The position numbers and the translations under genes are program-made. A DNA stretch of 38,617 bases, from NCBI GenBank assembly GCA_030141605.1, contig JAQGDQ010001483.1, forward strand, positions 1 to 38,617. The letters are read 5' to 3'. Source of the stretch: Tubiluchus corallicola. Taxonomy: Eukaryota > Priapulida > Priapulimorpha > Priapulimorphida > Tubiluchidae. Under the pieces are notes generated by a model. That model was not told the DNA's origin, searched no databases, and saw only the letters and a list, made by a program, of their open reading frames with translations. Positions 32,655 to 38,617 of this stretch are shown piece after piece; the first letter of the stretch is position 1, and each line of letters opens with the position of its first letter.

Positions 32655-32720
32655 ACGCACACGCACACGCACACGCACACGCACACGCACACGCACACGC
32701 ACACACACACACACACACAC
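32605..32720. repeat. (CA)n-(CACACG)n-(CA)n compound array
   Basis: A CA block (about 32605-32644), a block of about ten CACACG hexamers (to about 32700) and a second CA block. Alternating purine-pyrimidine throughout, so prone to Z-DNA. Confidence 0.97.
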
Positions 32721-34056
32721 AAAAAAAGAAGATCACAAACATATCATAATGTTGCGGTAGACAAAATTTAACAGCTAAAGTGAAATTACATAGGTAAGCT
32801 ATGACATTTTACAAGTCATTATAACATGGAATGCCAAAGTGATCTCTTAATTCCTGTAAGAATTTTTTTTTATTTTTTGTAGCAAAAAATCAAAACTATA
32901 TCAGTAATACACACATAAGCATCTCTTATACATGTACTATAATTATGCGCGCAAAAAGAGCAACAAATTGCATTTGTTACTGTGTTTTATAAACGAGGGA
33001 AAAGAACAATAAAGAACGAGAGGTTTATTTAATATTGCCGGTGTTTATAACTTTGCTTCGATAATAGAATCAGTGCCGATAAAACAGTTTCTCTATTATC
33101 ATTTTAAAAATTGCTTAGACAAAATGAGAAAGTTAATGTCAACAACACGGTTTTATTAGCACTGCCACGCTTTACCCTTTTGTAGTTGCCGACAATAAAT
33201 TAAGCATAATTTCAATAGCCGCTGACAGAGGCGAACACATTAATCTTTTATCCATCCATAATCTATAATGAATTTCATAACACGTTTACGCCTACATTAG
33301 CCAGGTGAGCTGTAAGCTGAACACCTGTGATGTGTGCTCTCACGATTGCATGTTAATGTAATTAGTACCAGGTAAATGCAATGAGTACATTGCCTGTTGT
33401 TTTACAGATTTTAATGGCGCGTTTAAGTTATTATGAAATTTCGTGTTACGCAAACCATTAATAACATTTGGCCATTTAGATTTAATGATGGCGGTGCTGC
33501 TTTTAAACAATCTACTCAGGAAAGCGGCTACTCAGGTATACCTATTCGTTCTATTCAGGTAATAGAAGCCCTTTTAAAATATCATCACATTTTGAGTATA
33601 TTCAACTGAAAGTAATTTGCTTTACTTTGGCTTTCTAGTCAAGCTGCTAAGTAAGGGCGTCTACGTCTGATTTATTCAGAGAATAGGAATGTGTCCAGAC
33701 AAGCCTATTGTTAAGAACCACATTAGGGTTTAACTCCAAAGAATTGTCTCCATTCACAAATCCGACCCATTCATTCAGTCCAGTTTTAGTATTTGCCAGT
33801 AGTGTCACCCGTTCAGAAATCAGCTATTTGTGTGCATGCATACCAGACCTTTAGAACTTCTAGCATGCATATACAAATTCCCAAATCCTATCTTCAAAGG
33901 AAAATTAATTATATATATATATCTTAATCTAATATAATAAGAATATAATAATCTTTATTTGCCATTAAAAGACATTGATAATCACTAATAAAAACTTTAC
34001 AAAGATAATCAATCAGTGTTAGTTAATAAAAACTTACACTGCTGAAGAAATTAAGA
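32721..34056. other. Intergenic sequence, no gene recognised
   Basis: Unique AT-rich DNA with a short AT run near 33909-33922. No gene, RNA or element seen. Confidence 0.5.
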
Positions 34057-34103
34057 TTCATAACAATGCTTTTACTGAATGCTTGACCATAACGATGCTT
34101 TTT

Positions 34104-35615
<1,512 letters not shown>

Positions 35616-36030
35616 AAAGGATTAATAAATTTTTCTATGATCGCAAATTTATTTAAATTACTTTTGTAAAACACATGCGATAAGCTGAAAAATAAACATA
35701 CGCACTTGGCCAACGCTCTCCAAAGTACATGCAGTATAAATTTTTAATCCGCGACAACTCAGCAATTAACCTAAAACCACGTGCATCCGCGTATATCATC
35801 ATATTGTCAGTTTATTACGCCACTTTTATACGTAAAATAATTAAAACAAAATTGGCGGTTTACAATTACTTCGCCATGGTGAATAGAAAAAAGGAAGATG
35901 GAGAGGAAAATTGGGGAAAAGAGGGCAGAGCAGAGAAAACTGAAAGCTAGATTGGTAGAAGACACAGCAAGTGGGCAAGTAAACAGATAGGCGGATAGGT
36001 TTGTAAACAGGTAAGCAAGTAGACAGGCAA
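35616..36030. other. Palindrome spacer, left part
   Basis: Unique sequence with no partner in the other arm. The ORF at 35729-35950 shows no family signature. Confidence 0.6.
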
Positions 36031-36371
36031 GTAGGTAAGTTGGCAGGTAGGTAGGCAGGTAGGTAGGTAGGTAGGTAGGTAGGTAGGTAGGTAGGTATGT
36101 AGGTATGTATGCATGTATGTAGGTAGGTAGGTAGGTAGGTAGGTAGGTAGGTAGGTAGGTAGGTAGGTAGGTAGGTAGGTAGGTAGGTAGGTAGGTAGGT
36201 ACGTAGGTAGATAGATAGGTAGGTAGGTAGGTAGTAGGTAGGTAGGTAGGTAGGTAGGTAGGTAGGTAGGTAAGTAGGTAGTAGGTAGGTAGGTAGGTAG
36301 GTAGGTAGGTAGGTAAGTAGGTAGGCGGTTAGACAGACAGACAAGCAGGTAGGTAAGTGGATAGGTAGGAA
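36031..36371. repeat. (GTAG)n tetranucleotide array
   Basis: GTAG units with AAGT, GCAG and TATG variants; a GTATGTATGCATGTATG island near 36096-36120. It sits at the centre of the inverted repeat (centre about 36360). Confidence 0.96.
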
Positions 36372-37105
36372 GGAGAAAGCGTAATGATATGAAAATTCAG
36401 AAGTAAAGCGAAGCCAATTCTCTCTTTCTTCTTTTATTATTGCAAATCTCATGAACATAAGCCTGCATTTTTTGCAACAAGATTAATAGTCTCGGTATTA
36501 TTGATAAAAAACATGCTCAGACAAAGTGAAACGCGCGTCTGCCCAGCCTACGTAAATATAAGTGCATGTATCCTATGTAATTGTCTCGTTACCACAAGCC
36601 CGCAATATTCGACAACGATGCAATCGTGCCCATCGTGAATGAGACGTAACATCCATTGGGAATTGGCAAGCGAAGTTAACATTAATCTTGAGATTGTCTA
36701 AATTCACGTATTGTCGAACAAATTAGATCTCGGTTGAAATCGTCTGGCTTACCTTTTTCACGCTAAACTGAATGTCCCCGCGATAAAGAACTATTTTTCA
36801 CGCGGATCGATGTTGGTCTAAGCTCCTTTTGACTGCGTGCTCCTCAGTCGGTTAATTCCGCAAAAAGAGATTTCTTTTGCATCTGGTCATGACAGTCCTG
36901 CGAGCATTATACGTTGCACGTGGCTTCTTACATTTTCTACCTAATGCGTAGAGCACGCTGGCTCCTCTGGGGTATTGTAAAGCCATGTATGCATTCAGAA
37001 CTGCAGCGCATAAAGCCGCTACATGTGAGAAGCTGCAATAAACCGCTTGGATTATTTTTGTTTTTTGAATCTTATACACACGTTAGTAATGTTAGAGGTA
37101 GGGAA
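36372..37105. other. Palindrome spacer, right part
   Basis: Unique sequence of about 730 bp. ORFs here run on into the TTTC tract and are not convincing. No gene recognised. Confidence 0.55.

Positions 37106-38617
<1,512 letters not shown>

Noticed and set aside
35841-36458. 205-codon Leu-Pro-Thr-Tyr ORF on the minus strand
   Set aside because: It is the reverse translation of the GTAG array with short random flanks.

Overview
The window is a stretch of invertebrate metazoan nuclear DNA. It is AT-rich, has one gene split by many GT-AG introns, contains a spliceosomal U1 snRNA gene and LINE remnants, and is heavily loaded with microsatellites. The phylum cannot be fixed from the sequence. There is no sign of bacterial or viral gene organisation and no CRISPR array.

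The left half (about 1-18,850) is the 3' part of one plus-strand gene. Twenty-five exons, each joined by matching splice sites and phases, give a 976-residue C-terminal product: the second half of an N-terminal C2 domain, a complete MUN region (MHD1 and MHD2) and a complete C-terminal C2 domain. It belongs to the Munc13-4/BAIAP3 (UNC13D-type) branch of the Unc13 family, which tethers and primes vesicles in Ca2+-regulated exocytosis. The N-terminus and promoter lie upstream of the window; a 12-nt micro-exon at 243-254 may be one further exon. The large introns hold a complete 164-nt U1 snRNA gene in sense orientation (10793-10956), an antisense LINE reverse-transcriptase tail (2917-3156), a tRNA-derived SINE-like sequence (about 6956-7029) and several simple repeats. 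Just past the stop codon lies a second, diverged copy of the last coding segment. It still has an open frame, a compatible splice phase and the same terminal stop, so it may be an alternative last exon.

The middle (about 18,870-34,050) has no gene I can recognise. It holds a frameshifted antisense LINE reverse-transcriptase fragment (about 25190-25817), a compound CTAC/CATA array of over 500 bp, a 9/10-bp minisatellite, and a CA/CACACG array.

The right end (34,104-38,617) is a large, very young inverted repeat. Two arms of about 1.5 kb, each about 1.0 kb of unique sequence plus about 0.5 kb of (GAAA)n or (TTTC)n, flank a roughly 1.5-kb unique spacer that carries a (GTAG)n array. Over the 997 bp compared by eye the arms differ at 7 positions with no net indel, and the right arm is still matching where the window ends. 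It could be a foldback-type element, a recent inverted duplication kept alike by gene conversion, or an assembly product. This structure and the duplicated terminal exon are the most interesting items; I see no clearly novel multi-gene system.
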